Shown here in pieces: positions 56,384 to 64,000 of a DNA stretch of 64,000 nucleotides (the first letter of the stretch is position 1; every line of letters starts with the position of its first letter). The DNA lies in contig JAIXSM010000018.1 of assembly GCA_027484655.1 (NCBI GenBank), forward strand, positions 82,363 to 146,362, in the 5' to 3' direction. A program made the translations under genes and the position numbers. Below the pieces are notes generated by a model. That model did no database searches. It was not told where the DNA came from and worked only from the letters and a program-made list of their open reading frames with translations. This DNA is from Hyphomicrobiales bacterium. Its GTDB lineage: Bacteria; Pseudomonadota; Alphaproteobacteria; Rhizobiales; Beijerinckiaceae.

Positions 56384-57733
56384 ATGAGTGAAGCCGCCCG
56401 GGTTCGAGAAACAATCGATCTGGAAGAGTTCGAGCGCCGTCTGCGTGAGGCGGCGATGGACCAACGCCCTGCGCGCGCTTCCCGCCCTGCGGGAGCTCCG
56501 CCCCCGTTCATCGCCGAGGCCCGGGCCGCCGCAGCCGCGCAGTCACCCGAGGCGCCTTTCCGCGTGCCAGTGCAGGCCCCCGCCAGCGATGTGCGCTTTG
56601 CCGCCGCCGAGCCTTCCCATTTTGAGTCGCCTCGCTTTGAGCCGCCGCCGGAGCCTCACTCGAGGCGTAGCGCTGCACGCGCCTTCGACGATGCGCCCCG
56701 CTTCGAGCCGCCGCCGGAGTCTCGCCCCAGGCAGGGCGCTCCGCGTCGCCCGGAGGAGGCTCCTCCCGGATCGCCGCCGCACTGGCGTCCCATCCATACC
56801 AGCGAGCAGGAAGCGGAGGCCCGTCGCCGCCGCCGTCGCAAGATGCTGCTTGCAGCCGCCGGCGTCGTGCTTATCGCGGGCGGCGGGGCCGCTTTCACCA
56901 TGACGAGCGGCGGCACGTCCGGCGACGCTCCTACGGTCCGTGCGTCGAGCGAACCCTTCAAGATTCAGCCTCCCCAGAAGCCGGCAACGGAGAAGGCGAG
57001 CGAGACCGCATCGATCCTCGACCGGAACGGTAGCGAGCGCATCGCGGCCAGCCGGGTTGTGACCCGCGAGGAGCAGCCCGTTGATGTGCGCGAGGCTGCT
57101 CGCCAGACACGGGCTGCGGAGCCCCAGGGCGTCGCGACCACGCGTCCGCAACCGTCGCCCACCACCGGCGCGCCTCCGTCCAGCCTGCCGACCGCTGGCC
57201 CCGCGGCCAACAGCTTCTTCCCGGAGCCCCGGCGCGTGCGCACCGTCGCCGTCCGGCCTGATGGCTCCATCATCAGCGATGCGCCGGCAGCCGCTCTCGC
57301 TCCGGCGCCCCCGCCGCCTGCGCTGCGCTCCGGGGCGTCGTCCGCAGCTTCGGCGCAGCCGCCTGCTGCGTCCTCTGGCGCGGTTCCGCCGCCGCCGGTT
57401 CCTCGCGCGGCCTCACCTGCGCCTGCGCCGTCTCCGCCGCCTGCGCGGACGGCTGCGGCTCCGTCGTCGGTTCCGTCAGGGTCCACCGGCGGCGGGTTCG
57501 CCGTCCAGCTCGGCGCGCCCGGCAGCGACGCCGAGGCGAAGGGCCTGATCTCCCGCGTTCAGCAGCGTCACGGCGCCGCGCTGGCCGGTTATCAGCCCAC
57601 AGTCCGTCGCGCGTCCGTCGATGGTCGCGAGGTGTACCGCGTGCGCGTAGTCGGCCTGTCCCAGACGGAGGCGAACGGCCTCTGCGACCGGCTGAAGGCC
57701 ACCGGCGGCAATTGCTTCGTCGCCCGGGACTGA
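56384..57733 (+). CDS. SPOR-domain cell-division protein
   Basis: A 449-residue bitopic membrane protein. A 150-residue cytoplasmic N-terminus contains repeated SPRFEPPPE and APRFEPPPE units, a basic stretch RRRRRKMLL precedes one membrane helix (about 155-172), a long Pro/Ala/Ser-rich periplasmic linker follows, and a SPOR domain ends it (about 375-449, GGFAVQLGAPGSDAEAKGL). SPOR domains bind glycan strands stripped of stem peptides at the division site. The ATG at 56384 has GAGG at about nine bases; ATG at 56378 is an alternative. Confidence 0.88.
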   Translation: MSEAARVRETIDLEEFERRLREAAMDQRPARASRPAGAPPPFIAEARAAAAAQSPEAPFRVPVQAPASDVRFAAAEPSHFESPRFEPPPEPHSRRSAARAFDDAPRFEPPPESRPRQGAPRRPEEAPPGSPPHWRPIHTSEQEAEARRRRRRKMLLAAAGVVLIAGGGAAFTMTSGGTSGDAPTVRASSEPFKIQPPQKPATEKASETASILDRNGSERIAASRVVTREEQPVDVREAARQTRAAEPQGVATTRPQPSPTTGAPPSSLPTAGPAANSFFPEPRRVRTVAVRPDGSIISDAPAAALAPAPPPPALRSGASSAASAQPPAASSGAVPPPPVPRAASPAPAPSPPPARTAAAPSSVPSGSTGGGFAVQLGAPGSDAEAKGLISRVQQRHGAALAGYQPTVRRASVDGREVYRVRVVGLSQTEANGLCDRLKATGGNCFVARD

Positions 57734-57755
57734 CCGGAGCATAAACCTGATCCGG

Positions 57756-57780
57756 GGGCGCGCCGCGAGCGCGCCCTTTT
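57756..57780 (+). terminator. Terminator after the SPOR gene
   Basis: Perfect 8-bp arms GGGCGCGC and GCGCGCCC (57756-57763 and 57769-57776) with a CGCGA loop, then TTTTCC. It lies 22 bases after the stop, so nagZ-scpA-scpB may have only partial read-through from upstream. Confidence 0.7.
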
Positions 57781-57799
57781 CCGTTCCGAGGACCGGCCC

Positions 57800-58834
57800 A
57801 TGAGTTCGGACGCCCGCGCCTTCACCACCGGTTGCGCCGGTCTTGTCCTCACCAGCGACGAGCGCGACTTTATCCGCACCTACCGGCCGTGGGGCCTGAT
57901 CCTGTTCGGCCGCAACATTCAGGATCGCGCTCAACTCTCTGCGTTGACAGCGGAGTTCCGGGACCTGGTCGGACGTCACGACGCGCCGGTGCTGATCGAT
58001 CAGGAGGGTGGACGGGTGCAGCGCCTGAAGCCGCCGCAGTGGCGCAAGCGTCCCCCAGCAGGCGCCTACGCGAGGGCCGCAGGGCTGTCATCGGTGGAGC
58101 GGGCTGACCTTGTGCGGGCGGGCGCGCGGCTCATCGCCCGCGATCTCACCGAGATCGGCGTGAACGTGAATTGCATGCCGGTGCTGGACGTGCCAGCGCC
58201 GGGCTCCCACGACATCGTCGGGGACAGGGCCTACGGGGACGACCCCTCCGAGGTGGCCCGCCTGGGGCGCGCGGCGTGCGAGGGTTTGCTCGCCGGCGGC
58301 GTGCTGCCTGTCATCAAGCACATCCCTGGCCATGGGCGCGCTCGGGCCGACAGCCACCTCGCCCTGCCGGTGGTGGAGGCGTCTTGGGCGGAGCTGGAGA
58401 CGTCTGATTTCGCCCCGTTCCGGGCGCTGGCCGATATGCCCCTCGCCATGACAGCCCACGTGGTGTTCACCGCCATCGATCCCGATCGGCCCGCCACCGT
58501 GTCGCCGGCGGTGGTGCGGGATGTCATCCGCGGCGCCATTGGCTTCGACGGGCTGCTGATGAGCGACGACCTGTCCATGAAGGCGCTGGGCGGGAGTTTC
58601 GCCGAGAAGACCGAGGCGCTGTTCGCCGCGGGGGGCGACATAGCATTGTATTGCTGGGATGTTCTGGCCGACGCGGAGGAAGTCGCCAAAGCCTCCCCGG
58701 TGCTCGACGGCCGCAGCGCCGAGCGGGCCGCGCGGGCGCTGGCGCTGCTGGCGGCGCCGCGTCCGGAGGCGATGGCGTTTGATCCTGTGGACGCCGAAGC
58801 GAGGGTGCATTCGGCGCTTGCGATGGCCCGCTGA
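57800..58834 (+). CDS. nagZ: Beta-N-acetylhexosaminidase
   Basis: A 344-residue glycoside hydrolase family 3 enzyme that removes N-acetylglucosamine from anhydromuropeptides in peptidoglycan recycling. The block KHIPGHGRARADSHLALP carries the catalytic His and Asp-type residues; LIDQEGGRVQRLKPP is the N-terminal signature. No signal peptide is seen, in keeping with a cytoplasmic enzyme. In bacteria with inducible beta-lactamases its products act as signals. Confidence 0.94.
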   Translation: MSSDARAFTTGCAGLVLTSDERDFIRTYRPWGLILFGRNIQDRAQLSALTAEFRDLVGRHDAPVLIDQEGGRVQRLKPPQWRKRPPAGAYARAAGLSSVERADLVRAGARLIARDLTEIGVNVNCMPVLDVPAPGSHDIVGDRAYGDDPSEVARLGRAACEGLLAGGVLPVIKHIPGHGRARADSHLALPVVEASWAELETSDFAPFRALADMPLAMTAHVVFTAIDPDRPATVSPAVVRDVIRGAIGFDGLLMSDDLSMKALGGSFAEKTEALFAAGGDIALYCWDVLADAEEVAKASPVLDGRSAERAARALALLAAPRPEAMAFDPVDAEARVHSALAMAR

Positions 58835-58887
58835 GGCTATCATTCTCCGGCCAGCCCGTGGAGATTGCAGGGCCGGAGGTGATTGCA

Positions 58888-59673
58888 GTGGCCCAGTTGC
58901 CGTTTGAGACAACGATCGACAAGGCGGACGCGGAGCCCGCGTTCCTCGTCGATGTTGACGGCTTCGAGGGCCCGCTGGACCTGCTGCTTGAGCTTGCGCG
59001 CCGGCAGAAGGTGGATCTCGCAAAGATTTCCGTACTCGCGCTGGCCGAGCAGTATCTGGAGTTCGTGGAGGCGGCCCGCCGGGTCCGGCTTGAGCTTGCC
59101 GCCGATTATCTCGTGATGGCTGCGTGGCTTGCCTACCTGAAATCGCGGCTGCTGCTGCCCGAGGCGCCGAAGGGCGAGGAGCCGCCGGCGGCCGATCTGG
59201 CCGCTGCGCTCGCCGAGCGTCTGCGCCGGCTGGAGGCGATCCGCGCGGCTGCGGAGAAGCTGGTCAATCGGCCACGGGTCGGACGCGACCTGTTCCTGCG
59301 CGGCGCGCCGGAGGGCGTGAACGTGACGCGCCATGCCCAGTTCAATGCGAGCATTTACGACCTGCTGTCCGCCTACGCCTCCCAGCGCCAGAAACACGCG
59401 CTTTCGCGGGTCACCCTCAAGCAGCGGGTCGTGTGGTCGCTGGCGGAGGCCCGCGCCGCGGTGGAGCGCATGGCCGGCCACGCTGTCGAGTGGCAGGTGA
59501 TGGACGAGATCCTGGCCAGTTATTTCACGACCCCCGAGCTTCGTCGCACGATCCGCGCGTCCACTTTTTCAGCGTCGCTTGAACTCGTCCGGGAGGGACG
59601 AATTGAATTGCGTCAGGACAAGGCGTTTGCGCCGATCTGGGTGCGCTCGCCCCAGCCGCGCGACGCTGCCTGA
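58888..59673 (+). CDS. scpA: Segregation and condensation protein A
   Basis: A 261-residue kleisin that joins SMC and ScpB in the chromosome-compaction complex. The N-terminal domain has VDVDGFEGPLDLLLELAR and YLVMAAWLAYLKSRLLLPE; a C-terminal winged helix ends the protein. The GTG at 58888 is preceded by a strong site GGAGGTGATT at seven bases, which decides it over the GTG at 58858. Confidence 0.93.
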   Translation: MAQLPFETTIDKADAEPAFLVDVDGFEGPLDLLLELARRQKVDLAKISVLALAEQYLEFVEAARRVRLELAADYLVMAAWLAYLKSRLLLPEAPKGEEPPAADLAAALAERLRRLEAIRAAAEKLVNRPRVGRDLFLRGAPEGVNVTRHAQFNASIYDLLSAYASQRQKHALSRVTLKQRVVWSLAEARAAVERMAGHAVEWQVMDEILASYFTTPELRRTIRASTFSASLELVREGRIELRQDKAFAPIWVRSPQPRDAA

Positions 59674-59711
59674 TCCCCGTTTCCAGCACTCATTTGGTTG
59701 AGGATGTTCAA

Positions 59712-60512
59712 TTGGCGAAGGTAGCGCGTTTGTTTCCGGGACCGCAGGATGCGCAGCGCTCCGCAGAAGCGCAGATGGATCCCCGGGAGTCCGCCGGCGG
59801 GGCGCCGGAGCTGATCGACGAGGCTGCGGAGGCGCGCCGCGAGGCGCTGCGTATCGCCGAGGCGCTTTTGTTCGCCGCCAGCGAGCCGCTCGATGAGGCC
59901 GAGTTGAGCCGGCACATGGCGCCGGGCGTCGATGTGCGCGGCGTGCTTGAGGAGCTTCGCGCCCACTACGCCGGACGTGGCGTCAACCTCGCGCGCGTCG
60001 CCCGTAAGTGGTACTTCCGAACGGCGACCGATCTGGGCTGGCTGCTCTCGCGCGAGCAGCAGGAGCAGAAAAAGCTCTCCCGCGCCGCGCTCGAGACGCT
60101 GGCGATCGTCGCCTACCACCAGCCTGTCACCCGCGCCGAGATCGAGGATATTCGCGGCGTCGCCATTTCCCGCGGCACCATCGATGTGCTGATGGAGACC
60201 GGCTGGGTGCGCTTGCGCGGACGCCGGAAGGCGCCGGGCCGCCCGGTCACCTATGGGACGACCGAAGCCTTCCTGATTCACTTCGGGCTTGAGAACATCA
60301 CCGATCTGCCGGGGCTCGACGAACTGAAGTCCGCCGGGCTTTTTGACGGTCGGCTTCCCAAGGGCTTCGGGGTGCCCACGCCCAGCGACGATCCGGATCT
60401 GCGCGAGGACGAGGAGCCGCTCGAGGGCGATGAGCTGTTCGACGACGCGCCCGCCGGAGAACTGGAAGGCGAGGGGGATGCGGACCCGGATGCGCCGCCG
60501 TCGCCGAACTGA
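59712..60512 (+). CDS. scpB: Segregation and condensation protein B
   Basis: A 266-residue partner of ScpA. The winged-helix core has EALRIAEALLFAASEPLDE, then ALETLAIVAYHQPVTRAEIE, and RLRGRRKAPGRPVTYGTT, shown here as APGRPVTYGTTEAFL. An acidic tail (about 235-266) is typical of the alphaproteobacterial forms. The start seems to be TTG at 59712 with GAGGA upstream; TTG at 59694 and ATG at 59775 are alternatives. tatABC, which often follows scpB, is absent here. Confidence 0.92.
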   Translation: MAKVARLFPGPQDAQRSAEAQMDPRESAGGAPELIDEAAEARREALRIAEALLFAASEPLDEAELSRHMAPGVDVRGVLEELRAHYAGRGVNLARVARKWYFRTATDLGWLLSREQQEQKKLSRAALETLAIVAYHQPVTRAEIEDIRGVAISRGTIDVLMETGWVRLRGRRKAPGRPVTYGTTEAFLIHFGLENITDLPGLDELKSAGLFDGRLPKGFGVPTPSDDPDLREDEEPLEGDELFDDAPAGELEGEGDADPDAPPSPN

Positions 60513-60557
60513 GCGCGATCAGCGGCCATCCACGCTCGCGCGTCCGCCTGCGAGGGT

Positions 60558-61625
60558 TCAGTCCGCGATGATGCTCACCCCGCCGAAGCGCTCCTTCCAG
60601 CGCGGGATGACATCCTTGTTGTAGACGTTGTCCGGGATGCCGCCCGCCAGCGCCGTCAGCACAGAGCGCGTCGCCCACTGGATGCCAGGGCGCAATTCCC
60701 CGCCGTCGTTGAAGGCCGCCGAGTGGGGCGACAGAAGCACGCGGTGTCCAAGCGCGCGCAGCGGCGACTCCATGGACAGCGGCTCTTCCTCGAACGCGTC
60801 GATGGCCGCGCCGCCGAGCCGACCGCTCTCAATCGCACGGGCGACCGCGGCCTCCTCGATCACCTTGCCGCGCGCGGTGTTCACGACGATGGCGGAGCGC
60901 TTCATCAGCGCGATCTGCTCATCGCGCAGCATGTAGCGGGTTTCCTTGGTCAGGGTGACGTGGAACGAAACCACGTCTGACTCGCGCAGCAGCGTTTCGT
61001 AGTCGACCTGCGTCACGCCGGCGAGCAGGAAGTTCGCAGGCGGGAGATACGGATCGCACGCGAGAATGCGCACGCGCCAGGGCGCCAGCAGCTGCGCGAC
61101 CCGCGTGCCAATCCGGCCGAGCCCCACAAGGCCGATGGTGATCCCGCCATAGCCATCCGCGCGGGCCCCGAGGAAGGTTGTTCCCAGATGCGCCTCGCGC
61201 CACTGGCCGGCGCGCACCGCCTGATCCCGCTCCACAGCCTTCTTGAGCATGGCGAGGATCATCATCACCGTCGTTTCCGCGACGCCGAAGCAGTTGGATT
61301 CTGTCGGCGCGTGGCACACCATGACGCCAAGCTCGGTGGCGGCGTCGGTGTCCACATCGTCGACTCCGACAGTGTACTTGGCCACAATCCGGAGGCGCTG
61401 AGAGGCTTCGAGCACGCGCCTTGTGATCGGCGTGTGGCGGATCGACGTGCCCATCAGCGCGACCGCGTCGCGCGCCGCATCCACGAGATCCTGCTCATGG
61501 TCCCCGCGGGGAAGCTGCCAGTCCTTCGATCCGTAGCCGATCTCGCAGCCGGCCCCGCTCAGGCGCGCCAGAATGTCGGCGGGCTCCTCGCGTGGCGCAT
61601 AGATCAGGATCTTCGGCTTCGACAT
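60558..61625 (-). CDS. D-2-hydroxyacid dehydrogenase family protein
   Basis: A 355-residue NAD-dependent dehydrogenase. The Rossmann motif is LVGLGRIGTRVAQ near residue 170; catalytic Arg lies in NTARGKVIEEA, Glu in AFEEEP and His in LSPHSAAFNDGG. Relatives reduce or oxidise D-2-hydroxyacids such as phosphoglycerate-like or lactate-like compounds. It is divergent from the dioxygenase-decarboxylase pair, with 169 bases between starts. The ATG at 61625 follows GAGGG. The substrate is not known. Confidence 0.88.
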   Translation of the reverse strand: MSKPKILIYAPREEPADILARLSGAGCEIGYGSKDWQLPRGDHEQDLVDAARDAVALMGTSIRHTPITRRVLEASQRLRIVAKYTVGVDDVDTDAATELGVMVCHAPTESNCFGVAETTVMMILAMLKKAVERDQAVRAGQWREAHLGTTFLGARADGYGGITIGLVGLGRIGTRVAQLLAPWRVRILACDPYLPPANFLLAGVTQVDYETLLRESDVVSFHVTLTKETRYMLRDEQIALMKRSAIVVNTARGKVIEEAAVARAIESGRLGGAAIDAFEEEPLSMESPLRALGHRVLLSPHSAAFNDGGELRPGIQWATRSVLTALAGGIPDNVYNKDVIPRWKERFGGVSIIAD

Positions 61626-61646
61626 GGCGACCCTCGCGTTGCTCCC

Positions 61647-61677
61647 ATTGGCCGTCGGGCGGCCATTGGCGGCCAAT
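61647..61677. promoter_or_regulatory. Possible operator in the divergent promoter region
   Basis: An inverted repeat ATTGGCC...GGCCAAT (61647-61653 and 61671-61677) with an internal GGCCATTGGC lies between the divergent dehydrogenase and dioxygenase genes. It could bind a dimeric regulator. No regulator gene is in the window to match. Confidence 0.3.
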
Positions 61678-61794
61678 CTGCGGGAGCAGGTTTGGCCGGT
61701 CAAGCGGTTGCGCTTGCGCGAGGCGCGCGGCCTCCTGTACCTTCCTCCCGAGAAGCGGCTGCGCCGCCAAACCAACAACAACGGGAGAGAACGC

Positions 61795-62658
61795 ATGAAC
61801 GAAGCGCCGCGAAACCTCTTCGAGGTGGTGCCTCTCACGAAACACATCGGCGCGGAAATCCGCGGTGTCGATCTCTCGAAGCCGGTCGATGCGCAAACAG
61901 CGCGCGCCATCTACCAGACCTGGCTTGAGAACATTGTCATCGTCTTCCGGGGACAAAATCTCACCCAGGAAGATCATATGCGCGCCACGAACATCTTTGG
62001 CGAGGCGGGCCATATCCGCCGTCCGCCCAAGTATCGCCCGCCGGGCTTCGACCGCGTGCTGCCGGGCATCATGTTCATCTCGAACATTCGCGAGAACGGC
62101 GAGCCTATCGGCGCGCTTCCTGATGGCGAGATGATGTTCCACCACGACATGATTCACGCTGACATTCCCGACAAGGGCACCTTGCTCTATTCGGTGGAGA
62201 TTCCGTCCACTGGCGGCAACACGCTGTTTGCGAGCGGTTACGCCGCTTACGAGACGATGGACCCGGCATTGCGCGCCAAGATCGACGGGCGCATCGCGCA
62301 GCATCACTACAACTACGGCTCGACGCAGAAGGGCGACGGCAAGGGCACCGAGGCTTTCTCGCGGGCGCAGCATCCAGCCATCCGCACCCATGAGGAGACG
62401 GGCCGCAAGGCGGTTTACGTCAACCGGCTCATGAGCATCGGCCTTGGGGGCATGAGCGACGAGGAGGCGGAGCCCATCCTGAACGCTGTGTTTGACCACG
62501 CCGAGAAGCCCGAGTTCGTCTACTCCCACGAGTGGCGCGTCGGCGACCTGCTGCTGTGGGACAACCGCTGCTCCAGCCATGCGCGCACGGACTTCCCGTC
62601 CACGGAGCGCCGGTTGATGCTGCGCACGACCATCAAGGGCGATGTGAAGCCTTACTGA
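61795..62658 (+). CDS. TauD/TfdA-family dioxygenase
   Basis: A 287-residue Fe(II)/2-oxoglutarate-dependent dioxygenase. The HxD iron motif is FHHDMIHAD near residue 118, the distal histidine is in SSHARTDFP near 262, and the 2-oxoglutarate-binding arginine is in RRLMLRTTI. N-terminal EIRGVDLSKPVDAQTARAIY, seen here as IRGVDLSKPV, is typical of the family. TauD acts on taurine and TfdA on 2,4-D, but the substrate here is unknown. The ATG at 61795 follows GGGAGA. Its stop overlaps the next start (TGATG). Confidence 0.9.
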   Translation: MNEAPRNLFEVVPLTKHIGAEIRGVDLSKPVDAQTARAIYQTWLENIVIVFRGQNLTQEDHMRATNIFGEAGHIRRPPKYRPPGFDRVLPGIMFISNIRENGEPIGALPDGEMMFHHDMIHADIPDKGTLLYSVEIPSTGGNTLFASGYAAYETMDPALRAKIDGRIAQHHYNYGSTQKGDGKGTEAFSRAQHPAIRTHEETGRKAVYVNRLMSIGLGGMSDEEAEPILNAVFDHAEKPEFVYSHEWRVGDLLLWDNRCSSHARTDFPSTERRLMLRTTIKGDVKPY

Positions 62659-63629
62659 TGGCGGATCTCAAGCTCACGCTCGCCTGCTGGGACTACGACC
62701 GCACGCGCCCTCTGATCGAAGGGCGCGTGAAACCCCGCGGCATCGACCTCGACGTGCAGGTGCTGCGCCCGCGCCAGATGTTCCCGCGCATGCTGGAGAA
62801 GCAGGAGTTTCATGCGTCGGAGCTCTCGCTCGCGTCATACGCATCCTTGATCGGGCGCGACCAGTGCCCCTTCGTCGCCATTCCTGTCGCTGTGTCGAAG
62901 TTTTTTCGACACGGCTGCATCTACGTGCGTAAGGGCGCAGGCATTCGCCATCCGCGCGATCTTGTCGGCAAGCGCGTGGGCACAACACAATACTCGTCAA
63001 CCGCCGTGACCTTCATGCGCGGGATGCTCAAGGATGAGTACGGCGTCGATGCGAAAGACATGCACTGGTTCATGGGCGGTCTGACAAAGCCCACGGAAAC
63101 GCCGCTGATCCCGCTCGATCTGCCGCCAGAAATCCGCCTCGACTTCGTGCCCGAGGGCGACACCCTTGAGCGGATGATGATTGAGGGGCGCGTGGACGCG
63201 CTGCTGTCGATCTACATCCCGAAGCTTTTTGAAGAGGGATGGGAAGGGATCGAGCGCCTGTTCATCGACTTCAAGGAAGTGGAGAAGGATTACTACCGGC
63301 GCACGCGCATTTTCCCGATCATGCACACCATCGCGCTGCGGGAGGATGTTGTTCGCGAACATCCGTGGGTGCGACAAAGCCTGTACGAGGCGTTCTGCGA
63401 GGCGCGTGACATCGCGCTTGAGGGCCTTTGGGACACGGACGCGCTGCGCCTTGGCCTGCCGTGGCTCATCGACCATGTGGAAGAGGCCTGGCGCACGTTC
63501 GGCAAGGATTTTTGGGCCTACGGGCTTGAGGCCAACCGCCCGACGCTGGAAGCCATAGGCCGGTATGTTCATGAGCAGCACTTTTCTCCGCGTGTTGTGA
63601 AGCCGGAGGAAATCTGGCCGCCGCTGTGA
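62658..63629 (+). CDS. 4,5-dihydroxyphthalate decarboxylase-like / substrate-binding-fold protein
   Basis: A 323-residue protein whose N-terminus LKLTLACWDYDRTRPLIEGR, followed by FHASELSLASYASL and FVAIPVAVSKFFRHGCIYV, matches the family of 4,5-dihydroxyphthalate decarboxylase (Pht5). These share the fold of ABC binding proteins. No signal peptide is present, so it is probably cytoplasmic and may be an enzyme rather than a binding protein. It overlaps the dioxygenase stop by one base, so the two are co-translated. The exact aromatic substrate is unknown. Confidence 0.8.
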   Translation: MADLKLTLACWDYDRTRPLIEGRVKPRGIDLDVQVLRPRQMFPRMLEKQEFHASELSLASYASLIGRDQCPFVAIPVAVSKFFRHGCIYVRKGAGIRHPRDLVGKRVGTTQYSSTAVTFMRGMLKDEYGVDAKDMHWFMGGLTKPTETPLIPLDLPPEIRLDFVPEGDTLERMMIEGRVDALLSIYIPKLFEEGWEGIERLFIDFKEVEKDYYRRTRIFPIMHTIALREDVVREHPWVRQSLYEAFCEARDIALEGLWDTDALRLGLPWLIDHVEEAWRTFGKDFWAYGLEANRPTLEAIGRYVHEQHFSPRVVKPEEIWPPL

Positions 63630-63670
63630 TGTTGGCGCAAAGCATGTGTTGCAGCTGATGCGTTGCGCAC

Positions 63671-64000
63671 GGTCCGTTTGGCGCTTCTCTCGCCGTCCTC
63701 CCGGCGAAGGCCGGGATCCACGGTAGGCCGCAGGGCTCAGCGTCTTTCGCACCACCTCGGCCACTTTCCCGGGGCGGGCGCAGCCCGAACCCGGGACCCA
63801 GCCATGAAACACGGCCCCTAGGCCCCGGATCGCCTTCGGCGTCCGGGGAGGTGGCGCGCGGTCCGTTTGGCGCCCACATTGCCGTCATTCCGGCGAAGGC
63901 CGGAATCTCCGATAGGCCGCAGGACGCAAGCGTCGTTCGCACCGCCTCGGCCACTTTCCCGGGGCGGGCGCAGCCCGAACCCGGGACCCAGCCATGAAAC
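63671..64000. repeat. 140-bp unit directly repeated at 189-bp spacing (right edge)
   Basis: The last 371 bases hold no gene. A unit beginning GGTCCGTTTGGCG and ending CCCAGCCATGAAAC occurs at 63671-63810 and again at 63860-64000, ending exactly at the window edge. The first third differs most, with CGGCGAAGGCCGG palindromes in both; the last 70 bases are nearly identical. A GCCCCGGATCGCC...GTCCGGGG hairpin (about 63823-63848) separates them. Confidence 0.85.

Noticed and set aside
61626..61794. Upstream extension of the dioxygenase frame to 61624.
   Set aside because: The family start is at 61795 with a good ribosome site; the extension lies in the divergent promoter region.

Overview
The window looks like a chromosomal segment of a GC-rich alphaproteobacterium, most likely of the order Hyphomicrobiales (Rhizobiales). 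This rests on gene content and order: an EipB (DUF1849) envelope protein, a DivK-PleD-RpmG block, Usg, DUF3572 and DUF983 proteins, an Omp25/31-type porin, the rpoZ-rsh pair, the pdxJ-acpS-lepB-rnc-era operon, and dgt-argS-SPOR-nagZ-scpA-scpB. The genus cannot be resolved from the sequence alone. There is no rRNA, no convincing tRNA, no CRISPR array, no transposase and no phage gene, so this is mostly core chromosome with a few accessory cassettes.

Layout. 1-3.3 kb: an L,D-transpeptidase cut by the window edge, the AzlCD amino-acid exporter, a HIT hydrolase and Usg. 3.3-8.3 kb: a minus-strand operon of a RidA-like protein, a GDPD phosphodiesterase, two paralogous MFS transporters and a FemAB/GNAT-like protein. 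8.4-12.7 kb: EipB, DinB with DUF3572, then DivK and PleD (cell-cycle and c-di-GMP signalling). 12.7-17.1 kb: a structured intergenic region, then rpmG, a Nudix protein, a DUF983 protein and RNase R, read leftward. 17.4-24 kb: Tex, a secreted transglutaminase-like protein, an unknown secreted protein, an exported superoxide dismutase, a family-5 uracil-DNA glycosylase and a NYN-domain protein. 24-31 kb: rpoZ-rsh (stringent response), an ABC exporter and two paralogous outer-membrane barrel proteins. 30.7-36.8 kb: pdxJ-acpS-lepB-rnc-era, followed by an MFS transporter and an alpha/beta hydrolase. 37-47 kb: tadA, an RluB with a very long disordered tail, rsmD, recO, a major porin, parC and aspS. 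47-52.4 kb: an orphan Bug-type binding protein, malic enzyme, a PfkB-family kinase and an unknown 112-residue protein. 52.6-60.5 kb: erpA, then dgt-argS-SPOR-nagZ-scpA-scpB. 60.5-64 kb: an accessory cassette of a D-2-hydroxyacid dehydrogenase divergent from a TauD/TfdA-type dioxygenase and a 4,5-dihydroxyphthalate-decarboxylase-like protein.

Intergenic DNA. Several families of short GC-rich repeats sit between genes, most often between convergent genes (36.9-37.1, 46.6-46.8, 50.8-50.9 and 52.4-52.6 kb), also in co-directional gaps (17.3 and 54.2-54.4 kb). A 140-bp unit is duplicated at about 189-bp spacing at the right edge.

No clearly new defence or biosynthetic system is visible. The points most worth following are: the two barrel paralogues that both carry cysteines at two conserved strand positions; the small accessory catabolic cassette at 60.5-63.6 kb; a cluster of dyad-bearing repeats at 46.9-47.2 kb; and a candidate structured RNA between pleD and rpmG.
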